Shown here: positions 63,497-64,000 of the stretch, piece by piece | Layout of the letters: every line of letters begins with the position of its first letter | Position numbering within the stretch: position 1 is the first letter of the stretch | Origin: Polytrichum commune | Lineage: Eukaryota; Streptophyta; Polytrichopsida; Polytrichales; Polytrichaceae | Assembly: GCA_950295325.1 (NCBI GenBank) | Contig: OX485807.1 | Coordinates: 32,828,440-32,892,439, forward strand | Direction of reading: 5' to 3' | Length of the DNA: 64,000 nucleotides | Made by a program: the position numbers and the translations under genes | The notes under the pieces: model-generated | The model's input: only the letters and a program-made list of their open reading frames with translations | Databases searched by the model: none | Told to the model about the DNA's origin: nothing

Positions 63497-64000
63497 TGCC
63501 CCCTCCCTACCTGACTTTAGCGAAGCCTAAAAGTTGGTTCTAAAAACACGGCCTCCACACCATCGACATTATCTAGTGCCGAGCCTAGTTGGCAAATGAT
63601 ATGGCATGGCTTAGAAGTGGAGGTCTTAAGCCCCAAGCACTGACCCTCCCATCAGTACCTAGACATGAGGCAAGAATATAGGACTTTTTAAAGTGTTGCC
63701 TCCCGCCCTTGTGATTGGTTGCTTTTTAGTCTTAGCTATGAGGGCACGAGGAGCTCCATTAACAAAAACCGATGGTAAGATGGATGAGTAGTAAGGCATT
63801 TGGGGATGGGACAAAAACTACCCAACATTCATTGCTTGGAGGATAAAACCATGAACATGTGTGAAAACTACTTAACTAAAACCTACTCAAAATTTTCCAG
63901 AGCAAGTTCTTGTAGGTGCATTGAGATAGCTGGATGCCTCCCCTATAACCGAGGGAGCTTTACCCGGGTTTAAGGAAAAACTTTGGTTATTTGGTAAAGT
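63497..64000. other. Non-genic edge of window
   Basis: No feature recognised to the end of the window. Confidence 0.4.

Overview
The window looks like nuclear DNA of a land plant. It has several intron-bearing housekeeping genes, telo-box-type promoter motifs (TTAGGGTTT) upstream of a ribosomal-protein gene, a plant-specific membrane-protein family whose N-terminus reads MVTTDART..WQR, and an HSP20 gene. It is repeat-rich with long introns. An intron inside the HSP20 gene, and a LINE that combines an RNase H domain with a restriction-like endonuclease, lean away from flowering plants, but I cannot name the organism. All homology calls were made by eye.

Layout. 1-2090 is repeat-rich non-genic DNA with a near-perfect 98-bp-arm hairpin. 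2091-9424 is a two-gene element bounded by long imperfect terminal inverted repeats (TIRs). A plus-strand gene of unknown function (3031-4817) converges on a minus-strand transposase-like gene (8612-5339). The transposase has the residue pattern of the RAG1/Transib DDE core: D480, D577 and E855, a CxxC and an HxxxxH, at spacings very close to RAG1. It carries an in-frame TGA and a lost splice acceptor. I consider this the most exciting object here. 9425-12100 is repetitive. 12195-13875 (minus) and 31085-32720 (plus) are two intact copies of 40S ribosomal protein S15 (uS19) in inverted orientation, encoding identical proteins. Between them lie a 5'-truncated LINE with a 13-bp target duplication (14906-18677), the plant-specific membrane-protein gene (23975-20902, minus) and several MITEs.

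33-39 kb is mostly gene-free and holds one MITE. 39215-42218 is an HSP20 small heat-shock gene with a 2.5-kb intron, a TATA box and a heat-shock element. 46136-44272 (minus) is a small conserved-looking four-exon gene of unknown function. 46800-47891 is a pogo/Tigger-like non-autonomous element. 51486-56520 holds the first three exons of a kinesin-7-like motor with a damaged P-loop. A complete PIF/Harbinger transposon (51738-55439, TTA target duplication, intact transposase) sits in its first intron. Facing it tail to tail are the first two exons of lariat debranching enzyme DBR1 (57674-56840, minus), with no further exons visible. 57.7-64 kb is gene-free and MITE-rich.

Mobile DNA dominates. 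Four MITEs (29.8, 35.3, 62.3 and 63.0 kb) share GGGCC..CTT.ACAC-type ends, and the three well-preserved ones have TAA target sites. At least two carry an internal hairpin resembling one inside the PIF/Harbinger element, which makes that element their plausible mobiliser. Three other elements carry CAGTC/CTCTATAA-type pogo-like ends.
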